Part shown: positions 16,971 through 27,100 of the stretch, piece after piece
Position numbering within the stretch: position 1 is the stretch's first letter
Layout: every line of letters begins with the position of its first letter
Assembly (NCBI RefSeq): GCF_019891545.1
Contig: NZ_JAHDIU010000003.1
Span: forward strand, 396,170-460,169
Length of the DNA: 64,000 nucleotides
Direction of reading: 5' to 3'
Source: Flavobacterium coralii
GTDB taxonomy: Bacteria; Bacteroidota; Bacteroidia; Flavobacteriales; Flavobacteriaceae
Position numbers and translations under genes: made by a program
Notes under the pieces: generated by a model
The model's database searches: none
Seen by the model: the letters and a program-made list of their open reading frames with translations, nothing else
Told to the model about the DNA's origin: nothing

Positions 16971-18260
16971 ATGTTATACGAAAGAAGCAGCCGCCTCTTT
17001 GCCGAAGCAGCAAAGGTAATACCCGGCGGTGTAAACTCTCCTGTGCGCGCCTTTAAGGCAGTAGGGGGTACGCCAATATTTGTAAAAGAAGCAAAAGGCG
17101 CTTATTTATATGATGAAGACGGCAACCGCCTGATAGACTATATTAACTCCTGGGGGCCAATGATACTGGGCCATGCTTATGAACCTGTTATAAATGCAGT
17201 GATTGAAAGGGCAAAGAAAGGAACCTCTTTCGGGATGCCTACCGCGCTGGAAACCGAAATAGCGGCCCTTGCGGTGAGCATGGTGCCTAACATAGATAAA
17301 ATTCGTTTTGTGAACAGTGGTACCGAAGCCTGCATGAGCGCTATACGCCTTGCACGCGGATATACAAAACGCGATAAAATAATAAAATTCGCAGGCTGCT
17401 ACCACGGGCACTCTGATTCTTTCCTGATACAGGCGGGCAGCGGGGCGGTAACATTCGGTACGCCAAACAGCCCGGGTGTTACGCAGGGGACGGCTAAAGA
17501 TACCCTGCTTGCAAAATATAACGACCTGCAAAATGTAGCCGAGCTTTTTACGGCAAACCCCGATAGCATAGCGGCAATTATTATAGAACCTGTTGCGGGT
17601 AATATGGGCTGCATACCACCTGCAGATGGTTTTTTGCAGGGGCTAAGGGAACTGTGTGACCAAAACGGCGCGCTGCTTATTTTTGATGAGGTAATGACGG
17701 GTTTCCGTTTGGCTAAGGGCGGGGCGCAGGAGCTTTATAATGTAAAAGCCGACCTTGTTACTTTTGGCAAAGTTATAGGAGGGGGGCTTCCTGTGGGCGC
17801 TTTTGCAGGGCCCGAAGCTATTATGAACCACCTTGCACCGGCAGGGCCGGTTTACCAGGCTGGAACGCTGTCGGGCAACCCGCTGGCTATGGCTGCCGGG
17901 CTGGAAATGCTTAAGGCGCTTAACGCTGATGCGGATATTTATAAAAGGCTGGACGAAAAAACGGCTTACCTTGAAAATGGCATGAGGAAAGAACTGGATT
18001 CAGCTGGTATAACTTATACCATAAACCGCAGGGGTTCTATGATATCGGTGCATTTTGATGAACGCCCGGTTACCGATTTTGCTTCGGCGGCTAATGGCGA
18101 TAACGAAACGTTTAAAAAGTTCTTCCACGGGCTTTTACAGGAAGGCGTTTACATTGCGCCATCGGCATACGAAACGTGGTTTATTACCGATGCCCTAACC
18201 TATGACGACCTCGACTTTACCATACAGGCAGTAGGCAAAGTCGCCAGTAACTTAAAATAA
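16971..18260 (+). CDS. hemL: Glutamate-1-semialdehyde 2,1-aminomutase
   Basis: 429 residues, the normal length for HemL. It converts glutamate-1-semialdehyde to 5-aminolevulinate, the C5 route into tetrapyrroles. Visible motifs: [11 protein letters not shown] near the N-terminus, [17 protein letters not shown] (PLP phosphate site), [22 protein letters not shown] (cofactor Asp), and the PLP lysine in [16 protein letters not shown]. It lies 12 bp after the glucosaminidase gene and is followed 1 bp later by a strong terminator, so it ends the operon. Confidence 0.96.
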   Translation: MLYERSSRLFAEAAKVIPGGVNSPVRAFKAVGGTPIFVKEAKGAYLYDEDGNRLIDYINSWGPMILGHAYEPVINAVIERAKKGTSFGMPTALETEIAALAVSMVPNIDKIRFVNSGTEACMSAIRLARGYTKRDKIIKFAGCYHGHSDSFLIQAGSGAVTFGTPNSPGVTQGTAKDTLLAKYNDLQNVAELFTANPDSIAAIIIEPVAGNMGCIPPADGFLQGLRELCDQNGALLIFDEVMTGFRLAKGGAQELYNVKADLVTFGKVIGGGLPVGAFAGPEAIMNHLAPAGPVYQAGTLSGNPLAMAAGLEMLKALNADADIYKRLDEKTAYLENGMRKELDSAGITYTINRRGSMISVHFDERPVTDFASAANGDNETFKKFFHGLLQEGVYIAPSAYETWFITDALTYDDLDFTIQAVGKVASNLK

Positions 18261-18289
18261 AAAAAGCTCCCAAAGGGAGCTTTTTTTTT
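18261..18289. terminator. Bidirectional terminator between hemL and the small secreted protein
   Basis: Stem AAAAAGCTCCC / GGGAGCTTTTT with an AAA loop and a T9 tract on the plus strand. A-rich on the other side, so it can serve the convergent gene at 18306 as well. Confidence 0.9.
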
Positions 18290-18305
18290 GCTGTTACACT
18301 ATTTA

Positions 18306-18677
18306 TTAATGGGTAAGTTTGGTGATCAACTTAGGGTTTTTCTCCAGTTTGGTTAATTGTTCAGGAGTTAAGGCAGCCTTTACATTCATTTCCATCTGCT
18401 CTGCAAGGATATCTTTACGCTGCTGGCTAAAATCAGGTGTTGCCAAATATTTGTGCTTCTGTACAAACAGTTTGGTTAAATCTGCTTTTTGAGCCGGGGT
18501 TAATTGTACAAGTTCATGTAACGCGGTTATATCCGCTGCAGCTTTAGTGGTGGCATCGTCATTATTTTGCTGGGTTTGGGTGGCCGCTACAGGAGCCGCC
18601 GCAACTTTTTTCTGCTGTGCATTGGCAGTATAGCCAAAGGCAAGTATCATAGCAAAAAGAGTAATAATCTTTTTCAT
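18306..18677 (-). CDS. Small secreted helical protein (Spy/LTxxQ-like plan)
   Basis: 123 residues. Signal peptide MKKIITLFAMILAFGYTANAQ, then an Ala/Gln-rich linker and two helical blocks (LVQLTPAQKADLTKLFVQKHKYL and AALTPEQLTKLEKNPKLITKL). The LTPxQ repeats are those of the Spy/CpxP-like group of periplasmic proteins, though no function can be assigned. It shares its plan with 348-764. A complete-looking promoter lies at 18708-18736. Confidence 0.75.
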   Translation of the reverse strand: MKKIITLFAMILAFGYTANAQQKKVAAAPVAATQTQQNNDDATTKAAADITALHELVQLTPAQKADLTKLFVQKHKYLATPDFSQQRKDILAEQMEMNVKAALTPEQLTKLEKNPKLITKLTH

Positions 18678-18707
18678 AATCGTTAAAATTTTTAAATGTT
18701 AGCGATT

Positions 18708-18736
18708 CAAATATATAAAAAATTGTGACATACAAA
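18708..18736 (-). promoter_or_regulatory. Promoter of the small secreted protein gene
   Basis: Minus-strand -7 box TATATTTG (18708-18715) with a TTTG -33 element (18733-18736), 17-bp spacer, within the 17-23 bp reported for Flavobacterium promoters. Start codon 31 bp downstream. The only two-part match found in the window. Confidence 0.6.
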
Positions 18737-18932
18737 AATTATATATTATGCTATGCAGGTTATAACTACCACTTTATAACATATTAGAATCATTTGGGTT
18801 TAGAATTTAACATTCTCAGTAAAACCCTATTTTAAAATCCTGCGTAAATAATGGTGTTGGTATGGTGAAGAAAATTTTTTCCAAAAAAGCAAAAAGCCAT
18901 TTAAATTAAGGTAAGGTGTGGTTTAATGGCTT

Positions 18933-18966
18933 CCCTTCTCTCTGAATAAGAGGGAAGGGTTTTTTA
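18933..18966 (+). terminator. Strong orphan Rho-independent terminator
   Basis: 11-bp stem CCCTTCTCTCT / AGAGGGAAGGG (one G-T pair), 5-nt loop GAATA, then TTTTTTATTTT. It is 260 bp before the next gene and 640 bp past hemL's own terminator, so it does not belong to a known gene. Confidence 0.85.
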
Positions 18967-19171
18967 TTTTATATAACAGTGTTGCCCGAAATTGTTATGA
19001 AAAACTCACTTAAAGTACCACGATCATTGGCTCTGTAATTAAAATATTGTTACGCAAATTTTAATTAAATGTTACCAAAAACACTCCTGTTTTGGCTGTT
19101 GCTTAACCTTAACTTAATGTATATCTGATAAATATAGAATGATTTTAGATTTAACGTAACAAATTTATAGA

Positions 19172-19179
19172 TATATTTG
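19172..19179 (+). promoter_or_regulatory. Candidate -7 box (TATATTTG) of the first giant surface protein
   Basis: Exact TAnnTTTG match, 47 bp before the ATG at 19227. The -33 region has only a TTTA near 19150. Predicted 5' leader about 40 nt. Confidence 0.5.
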
Positions 19180-19226
19180 CCAAATCATAACAATGCATTT
19201 TTAGTTACTTTTTAATTGGATATTAT

Positions 19227-22200
19227 ATGCTGAAACATTTACAATTTCACTTAACAAAAATTTTACTCACAGCGCTATTGTTTGGCACAGGGGTAAGTGC
19301 TTGGGCGCAATTAGCTACTTGGCCTTTAGCATCAAACGGGACACCTTCCGGTGTTGCTGCAAATCTTACAGCCGGTAATGCTACATCTACAGGAGTTGGA
19401 AACATATCTTTCGCGGATTACATCTCTGCTGATAACTGGTCTACTGGTGGTTTGTCTACAGGAAAATATTTCGAAATTACTGTAGCTCCAACTACAGGAT
19501 ATAACCTCTCACTTACACAAATTAATTTTCAGGAGAGAAGATCCGGAACAGGTATTCGTGATTACCAAGTGAGGGTATCAACTGATAATTTCTCTACTTT
19601 TACCACATTAGCAACTGTAAATGTCCCTGATAATACAGCTACGAGATCTGGAAACCTTACAGGGCTTTCAGTAAATGCAGCGAGTGGGCAAACGCTTAGA
19701 ATACGATTTTATGGATATAACTCTGAAGCTTCAGGGGGTACTTGGAGGCTTAGTTCTTTAAATGTAGTGGGCACAGTAACATCATCTGGCCCAACTCCAA
19801 CATTAACAACAAACACAACAGGTTTTACATCTAACTTCGGTAATGTGCTTGTAGGTTCTAACAGTACTGGTAGCCCATTCACAGTATCGGGCAGTAACCT
19901 TACATCTAATGTTACGGTAAATGCACCCAACACTAACTTCCAGGTTAGTTTAAGCGAGTCTTCAGGTTATGCTTCATCAGTGTCTGTAAGCTACGGTTCG
20001 GGCACTATAACAAATGTTCCTGTATATGTGCGTTTCACACCTCAAAGTGCAGGAGCCAAGTCGGGCAACGTTACATTATCATCCGGTACAGCAAGCCAGT
20101 CAGTCGCAGTTTCAGGAACAGGTGTTTCGCCATCAGCAGCGCTTGCAGCAAGCCCCGCACTTACTGAGGCAAACCTTAACGGTGCAACGGCAACGGTTAC
20201 CTTAACTAACAGTACCTATGCAGCTTCATTAACAACTGGCAATTTTACATTAAACAATGCGCCTTCGGGTGTTTCTATAGCTTCGGTAGTACGTAATTCT
20301 GATACACAGGCAACACTTACGTTTGCCTATAACAATACAGATTTTGACAGTAACGTTACTAACTTTAATGTTACTGTAGCTTCTGCAGCCGTTACAACAG
20401 GTTCGGCACTCACCACAGGTAATATAACCATAACCGCTGTTGCCGAAATGTTATCATCATCCGGTACGCTTGCTATTGGCAACCAGTGTATCAATACCAC
20501 ATCTTCAGCATTTAGCTTTGTAGTTACGGGCAGTAACCTTAAACCCGGCGATATTACTGTTGCAGCAGCATCAGCATATACATACTCTTCATCTTCTGAG
20601 GGTACTTATACATCAACATTAACGTTCCCGCAGTCGGAATTGCCAAAAACCATATTTGTAAAGTTTACGCCTACAGCCGTACAATCATACGGAAATATAA
20701 ATGTATCGGGAGGTTCGGCATCTTTAAATAAAACTGTAACTGCTGCCGGTGTTAATACATCAGCTACTGTTACAACCGCATCTGCTACGGGAGTTACGAC
20801 TACCCAAGCTATATTGGGAGGTAATGTTACGGTAGAAGGCTGTTTAACAACAGACCTTAAAGGTGTTGTTTATGCCACAACAACCAACCCCGCCATAAGT
20901 GGCAGTGGCGTAACGCAGTTAAATGCTTCAGGTGCCGGTTTAGGCAGTTTTACGGTTAACGCTTCTGGGCTTTCAAGCGGTACACGCTATTATGCAAGAG
21001 CATTTGCAAGAAACACAGCAGGTACTGTAGTATATGGCAGTCAGGTAACATTTGATACGCCATGCGACCCTATCGCACTACCGCTAACAGAAGGTTTTGA
21101 AGACACTTCTTTCCCACCGTTATGCTGGACTTCATTTATAGGTACAAACGGGCTTGGTACAACAGTTAACTGGGCACGCACAACAACATATACTAATAAT
21201 TTTTCTACAGGAGCTGCATTTATAAGTTATGAAGGTGTTACTTCAGGGCAAAAATCAGAAGACTGGCTTGTTACTCCGGGACTTATCTTACCGGATACAG
21301 ATGGTTCAATTGAATTAAGCTTTTTAGAAAGGCAGCGTTATGATGCTGAATATAATACTGAGTTCTATGTAAAAATAGCTACTTCCACTCCTTCAGATCC
21401 GGCATCTTATACTAATATCGCCAGTTATACAGAAGCTAACCTTTCTTTTGGAGAATTCTTTAAAAGGACTATAGATATAACTGCCTACAAAGGACAAACG
21501 GTATATATTGCATTTGTGATGTTGCAGAACGATGGTGATGAGTGGTACATAGATGATGTATCTGTTAAAGAGATATTACCCCCACTTGAAGTGCCTGTTG
21601 CTACAGAAGCAACCGATATAAGCACAACAGGTTTTACTGCAAACTGGGAAGCTATTAGTGACGAAGGTGCAACTTACAGAGTAGATGTAAGTACATTGGA
21701 AGAGTTTGGTACTTATGGCCCGGCACAAACTACTATAGAAGACTTTGAAAATATACCTGCAAATGTAGGTAGTTATGCACCAAGAAGCTGGACGGGTGTA
21801 AACGGTGTTGAGTGGCTTGCTACATCTGCACGTACCGACCAAACCATTACAGGAAGGGCTATAACGCTAAATGAGTCAGCTCCACATTATTTATTATCAT
21901 CTGAACTGCAAAATGGGCTTACAAGCCTTTCATTTAGTGCACAGCGAAAATTTACTGGTACTACGGGTACATTAACGGTTAATATACTTACAGGTTCTGA
22001 CTTTTCAGATGTAACCACGCTTGGTACAATTCAAGTTGGATCTACTGAAGTACAATACAGTAATAACAGCATCACAGGCATCACAGGCAGTTATAAAATC
22101 AGGATTGAAAGTGATGGTACTAATAGATATGCTATAGATAACCTTAGCTTTACTACAGGCCCTGTGCTTACGCCATCTTATGTTGAAGGATATAACAATG

Positions 22201-23963
22201 CTGATGCAGGTTCTGCCACTTCATTAGATGTTACAGGGCTTGAGCCTAATACAACTTATTATTACAGGGTTAGGGCGGTGCTTGCTGCGCAAACTTCAGC
22301 CAACTCAAACACAATAGAAGCTGAAACAGGCCTTATAAATGTTTGGAACGGTACTGCATGGACAGCCGGAGTAGTGCCAACATCTGTAGATGATGCCATT
22401 ATAGAAGGGCTGTATGATACAGGTGTAGAAGGTACTTTCAGCGCATCGGTGCTAACAGTGAATGAAGGTGGTAGTATGGTTATAGCTTCGGGTGACAACA
22501 TTGTAGTTACCAATGAGGTTATTAACAACGCCGCAGCAGAAGACTTTATAGTAGAAAACAACGCGAACCTTATACAGATAAACGATAATGCTGTTAACAC
22601 GGGAGAAATACACGTGCTTAAGTCAAGCTCGCCGCTATACAGGCTCGATTATACAATATGGTCGGCTCCGATAGTAGGGCAAAGCCTGCTTTCATTTTCG
22701 CCTGGCACAGTCCCAACGCGTTTTTACAGCTACAGCGAGGCGCTGGATATCTACACAGGTATTAACCCTTCTGCAACTGACTTTACACCGGGTTACGGTT
22801 ACCTTATACGCACGCCCAACAACTGGGTTGCCTATGCCGAAGGCGTTGCAGGCCAGCAATGGACAGGTACTTTTGAAGGTACGCCAAACAATGGAGAAGT
22901 AACCGTGCCAATGCAAAATGAGGCAAACGGCTTTAATATGGTGGGTAACCCTTACCCGTCGCCAATAAACATAAGCGCTTTCCTTACCGAAAATAGCGGA
23001 GTTATAGAAGATGGATCGGCACTTTATTTCTTCAGGAAGCGTAATGATACTTCGGCAAGCTCACCAACATATGCTACCATTACGCTTGCCGGCTATACAG
23101 CCAATACGGCAGCAGGCGGCGATACAGGTGATGGTGTGTTCTCTAATCCTGATAATTCAGCTCAGTGGGTTATCAATCCTGGACAGGGCTTCTTTGTAAA
23201 AGCTGATGGCGGTAACCTTACGTTTAATAACGCAATGAGGAGGCCGGTTAACAACGGGCAGTTCTTCAGGACAGCCCAGGATGAAACGCAGCAGGCATCA
23301 CGCTACTGGATAAACATGGCGGGTACTAACAGTGAGTTCAGCCAGATGGCAGTTATATATAAAGAAGGTAAAACGCTTGGTATAGATTACGGTTGGGACG
23401 GTACTGCCCTTATAGGCGATGGTGCTGTAAACCTGTACTCTACTGCCGAAGAAAAAGCACTTGCTATACAGGCAAGGCCTGCATTCCAGTCGGATGACGT
23501 TGTAAATGTTGGCTTCAGGGCTTCACAGCCGGGTACCTATACCATAAGCCTTGACCATGCCGATGGTTTATTTACAACAGGGCAAAACATCTACCTTATT
23601 GATACGGTTGCAGATGTATCTACCAACCTTCAGGAAAGTGATTACAGCTTTACTACAGAGGGCGGACAGTTTGATGAGCGTTTCCGTATAGTGTACGACC
23701 AGGCGTCATTAGGTAATGATACACCAGTATTTAATGCAGATTCTGTAGTGGTTTACCAAAACAATGGTAATATTACTATAGATGCAGGTAAAACTACCAT
23801 AGAGACTGTAACAGTTTATGACATTAACGGAAGGGTTATATATACCGGTAACAATGTTAATGCAACTGCTATGGTAATTAAGAACCTTCAGGCAGCACAA
23901 CAGGTGCTTATAGTAAATATTACTACCGAAAAAGGTAATCTAAGTAAGAAAATAGTTTTCTAA
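19227..23963 (+). CDS. Giant multidomain surface protein with T9SS type A sorting domain
   Basis: 1578 residues. Signal peptide (ends VSAWAQ), then a beta-sandwich domain (about 30-195). Next are two choice-of-anchor D/Hydin-like repeats (for example SNFGNVLVGSNSTGSPFTVSG) and an Ig-like segment. A cleaved-adhesin/choice-of-anchor J domain follows (about 620-785; EGFEDTSFPPLCWTSF ... WYIDDVSV). A fibronectin III domain at about 790-1030 is interrupted by a separate domain of about 150 residues. A long beta-rich region (NVWNGTAWTAGVVPTSVDDAII, MVGNPYPSPINISAF) leads to the C-terminal sorting domain (TVYDINGRVIYTG ... KKIVF). Such proteins are exported by T9SS and attached to or released from the surface. 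Ligand unknown. Transcribed alone: own -7 box and downstream terminator. Confidence 0.88.
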   Translation: MLKHLQFHLTKILLTALLFGTGVSAWAQLATWPLASNGTPSGVAANLTAGNATSTGVGNISFADYISADNWSTGGLSTGKYFEITVAPTTGYNLSLTQINFQERRSGTGIRDYQVRVSTDNFSTFTTLATVNVPDNTATRSGNLTGLSVNAASGQTLRIRFYGYNSEASGGTWRLSSLNVVGTVTSSGPTPTLTTNTTGFTSNFGNVLVGSNSTGSPFTVSGSNLTSNVTVNAPNTNFQVSLSESSGYASSVSVSYGSGTITNVPVYVRFTPQSAGAKSGNVTLSSGTASQSVAVSGTGVSPSAALAASPALTEANLNGATATVTLTNSTYAASLTTGNFTLNNAPSGVSIASVVRNSDTQATLTFAYNNTDFDSNVTNFNVTVASAAVTTGSALTTGNITITAVAEMLSSSGTLAIGNQCINTTSSAFSFVVTGSNLKPGDITVAAASAYTYSSSSEGTYTSTLTFPQSELPKTIFVKFTPTAVQSYGNINVSGGSASLNKTVTAAGVNTSATVTTASATGVTTTQAILGGNVTVEGCLTTDLKGVVYATTTNPAISGSGVTQLNASGAGLGSFTVNASGLSSGTRYYARAFARNTAGTVVYGSQVTFDTPCDPIALPLTEGFEDTSFPPLCWTSFIGTNGLGTTVNWARTTTYTNNFSTGAAFISYEGVTSGQKSEDWLVTPGLILPDTDGSIELSFLERQRYDAEYNTEFYVKIATSTPSDPASYTNIASYTEANLSFGEFFKRTIDITAYKGQTVYIAFVMLQNDGDEWYIDDVSVKEILPPLEVPVATEATDISTTGFTANWEAISDEGATYRVDVSTLEEFGTYGPAQTTIEDFENIPANVGSYAPRSWTGVNGVEWLATSARTDQTITGRAITLNESAPHYLLSSELQNGLTSLSFSAQRKFTGTTGTLTVNILTGSDFSDVTTLGTIQVGSTEVQYSNNSITGITGSYKIRIESDGTNRYAIDNLSFTTGPVLTPSYVEGYNNADAGSATSLDVTGLEPNTTYYYRVRAVLAAQTSANSNTIEAETGLINVWNGTAWTAGVVPTSVDDAIIEGLYDTGVEGTFSASVLTVNEGGSMVIASGDNIVVTNEVINNAAAEDFIVENNANLIQINDNAVNTGEIHVLKSSSPLYRLDYTIWSAPIVGQSLLSFSPGTVPTRFYSYSEALDIYTGINPSATDFTPGYGYLIRTPNNWVAYAEGVAGQQWTGTFEGTPNNGEVTVPMQNEANGFNMVGNPYPSPINISAFLTENSGVIEDGSALYFFRKRNDTSASSPTYATITLAGYTANTAAGGDTGDGVFSNPDNSAQWVINPGQGFFVKADGGNLTFNNAMRRPVNNGQFFRTAQDETQQASRYWINMAGTNSEFSQMAVIYKEGKTLGIDYGWDGTALIGDGAVNLYSTAEEKALAIQARPAFQSDDVVNVGFRASQPGTYTISLDHADGLFTTGQNIYLIDTVADVSTNLQESDYSFTTEGGQFDERFRIVYDQASLGNDTPVFNADSVVVYQNNGNITIDAGKTTIETVTVYDINGRVIYTGNNVNATAMVIKNLQAAQQVLIVNITTEKGNLSKKIVF

Positions 23964-23987
23964 GACTGAACCATTGTAAATATAAAG

Positions 23988-24025
23988 ATCCCCCTGCTTT
24001 TTGGCAGGGGGATTCTTATTTTATT
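23988..24025 (+). terminator. Rho-independent terminator after the first giant surface protein
   Basis: Perfect 10-bp stem ATCCCCCTGC / GCAGGGGGAT, 6-nt loop, T-rich tail (TCTTATTTTATT). Confidence 0.88.
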
Positions 24026-24130
24026 GAAGTAAAACTTTAACTTTAAGTACTTTATTTGTGAATTTAAGGTAGGGTATTTTGTTTTGTGTATGTTTTTAAC
24101 ATAATTTTAGTTGCTAAACCTGCATAACTA

Positions 24131-27100
24131 ATGAAAAAAACTATACTCTTTCTGTTTTTAACCTTATTTGTTATAAATCTATCTGCGGAAGCCAACAATG
24201 CATTTGCCCCTGTAAACGATAATTGTGCAAATGCAACAACGCTTACCGTTAATTCCGGTACTGCATGCACGGCAACATCCGTAGCATCATTTTCGGCTGC
24301 AACAGTATCTCCGGAAGGCAATACCTGTACCCCCGCAACAACAGGTGATATATGGTACCAGTTTACTGCAACGGCAACATCGCATACGGTAGCATTATCA
24401 AATTTTACAGGTACTCCTCAGCCTGTTGCCATGGTTTTATATGAAGGTGCAGATTGCGGTACTTTAACCCAGATGTATTGCAGTATCAATAATGTTATTT
24501 TAGCTACTTCTTTAACCGTAGGTAATACCTACAAACTCAGGCTTTACTTCAATACTGCAAACCCATCTTTAACGGCAACTACTTTTAGTGTATGTGTAAC
24601 TACGCCACCGCCACCATCGGGCAACAACCAGAGCGACTGCGTTATCACAACAATAAATTTTGATTTTGAGTCGCCTGCGCCTACAGCTACCATATACCCA
24701 ATTTTCCTGAATCATAACGTGGTACAGGGCTGGCGCACAACAGCCAGCGACCAGATGATGGAGTACTGGCCTGTGCCGAATTATGAAAACGTGCCTGCCT
24801 ACAGTGGCATACAGTTTATAGAGCTTAATGCTAACCTCGTTTCGGGTGTGTACCAGGATTACCAGACACCCGAGGTAACAACTTTTACCTATGGTTTTGC
24901 CCACCGCGGGCGACAGGGTACAGATACCTGCCAGCTTTTGGCAGGGCCTCCGGGCGGGCCATATACGCCTGTGGGTTCGCCTGTATCTACAGGTAACACT
25001 GCGTGGAGCTATAATACCGGTACGTATAATGTTCCTGCCGGGCAAACCGTAACACGCTTTATATTCCAGTCGGTTTCAAGTGTAGGTGGCGCCAGTGTGG
25101 GCAATTACCTTGATGCCATTACTTTTACCGCCAACAACGGTATATTATCGCCCAACCCTTACAGTATGAATTGCGGCGACCTGATAGCAAATGTAAATGC
25201 GGCAGGTACAGGTACGTGGGTGCCTCATGCATCAAATCCGTCCGAAGTGGTAATAGCAAATGCATCTTCCGGTAATACTACAATATCAGGTTTTTCTGCA
25301 GAGGGAATGTATTATTTTGACTGGGTTACTCAGTATTGCACCAGTACATTAGAAATATCTTTTACAGGAGATGAGGTTGAGCCACCGGTTGTACAGGACG
25401 TTACCTACTGCCAGGGAGAAACAGCCACTGAGCTTACGGCAACTCCCTCTCCGGGAAATACGATTAACTGGTTCACGGGAGCGCCTCCTGTACCCAGTAC
25501 GGCTGTTACAGGAACCTTTACCTATTATGTGAGCCAGATAGCGCCTAATGGCTGCGAAAGTGTCTCAGCTGCTATAACAGTTACAGTAAACCCTCCGGGT
25601 GATGCCGTAACCGGATTTACACTACCCGAAGCTGCCTGCGAAGGTAGTGCAGCCCTACTGCCTGACACAGCGGACGGTTTTACGGGAGGAGGTATTTTTG
25701 GTGCAGAACCCGGCCTTGATATAAACGCAGCTACAGGTGAAATTAATCCTGCAGCAAGCACACCCGGCGATTATACAGTAACTTATACTGTAGCCGCAAA
25801 CGAATGTACAGGTGCAGGGAGTACACAGGTTCCTTTTACGGTTTATGAACTGCCGGCACAGGCTGATGTATCTGTTTCACAACCCAATTGCAGCATTGCC
25901 ACAGGTACTATAACAATAAACAGCCTTACAGGCACAGGTTACATCTATAGCATAAACGGAACCGACTTTCAGGCGACAACAACATTTAGCGGACTTTCGG
26001 CAGGAACTTATTCGGTTACTGTTTTAAACCAGTTTGGGTGCAGCTCTGTACTAAATGGAGTTACTGTGAATGCAGCGCCGTCAGTACCTGCAACACCAAC
26101 AATTAGTGTTGCACAGCCTACCTGTACAGTTGCTGACGGGACAATTACTGTTACTGCTCCGTTGGGGGCAGCCTATACTTATAGTATTAATGGTACAGAT
26201 TTTCAGGCTTCACCCATATTTAATAATGTTGCATCCGGTAACTATACGGTTACAGTAACTAATACAGATGGCTGTAACGCAACTACCACGGCGGTTATAA
26301 ATGCGCAACCGCCAACGCCTGCCGTTCCTGTTGCAACAGTATCAAATCCTGACTGTACTATTGCAACGGGTACTTTAACCGTAAACTCACCTACAGGGGC
26401 AGGGCTTACCTACAGCCTTAACGGTATTAACTACCAATCTTCAACAGTGTTTTCAGGGCTTACAGCAGGAGATTATACAATAACAGTAAAAAACGCACAG
26501 GGCTGTACTGCGGTATCTTCAGTATATACTATTGATATTGCTCCGACACCTGTACCTGCAATAAATCGGACTATTACCCAGCCCAATTGTACTGTTTTTA
26601 CAGGAGAGGTAACTGTAAACGCACCTGTCGGCCCTCAATATACATATAGCCTTGACGGTGTCAATTACCAGCCAAGTACAACATTTATAAGTGTTGCTCC
26701 GGGTAATTATACGCTTACTGTTTTAAATACAGATGGTTGTACTGCTACATCAGCTGTTGTTATAAACAATGCTCCCGGAGTTCCTGCCGTACCTGTGGTT
26801 ACAGCAACACAACCTGATTGCAGTATGCCTTGGGGTACGTTGATTGTAAACAGCCCTACCGGAGCAGGGATTATGTATAGTTTAGATGGTATTAATTACC
26901 AGGTTAGTAATGTATTTACAGGACTTGCAGAAGGTACTTATACCGTAACCGTACTTAATAATTTCGGTTGTTCGGCTACATCGGGCAACTTCAGTATAGA
27001 TGCGCCTCCGGCGCTTGCACCATCGCCACAGCTATCGGCCTCGCAACCTGATTGCCTAACAGGAGTAGGCGCCATATCAGTTGGTTCGCCAGTTGGCGGT

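Larger units (their letters stand above)
18678..19226 (+). other. 549-bp gene-free region with two tandem hairpins and an orphan terminator
   Basis: No convincing coding frame. The left end holds the minus-strand promoter of the gene at 18306. In the middle, hairpin 1 (AAGCCATTTAAA at 18894-18905 with TTTAATGGCTT at 18922-18932, one bulge) is followed directly by terminator hairpin 2 (18933-18959) and a T-rich tract. No plus-strand gene lies between hemL's own terminator and this site, so it probably ends an unannotated plus-strand transcript of at most about 250 nt. I see no clear promoter for that RNA. The right end holds the -7 box of the gene at 19227. Confidence 0.5.
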
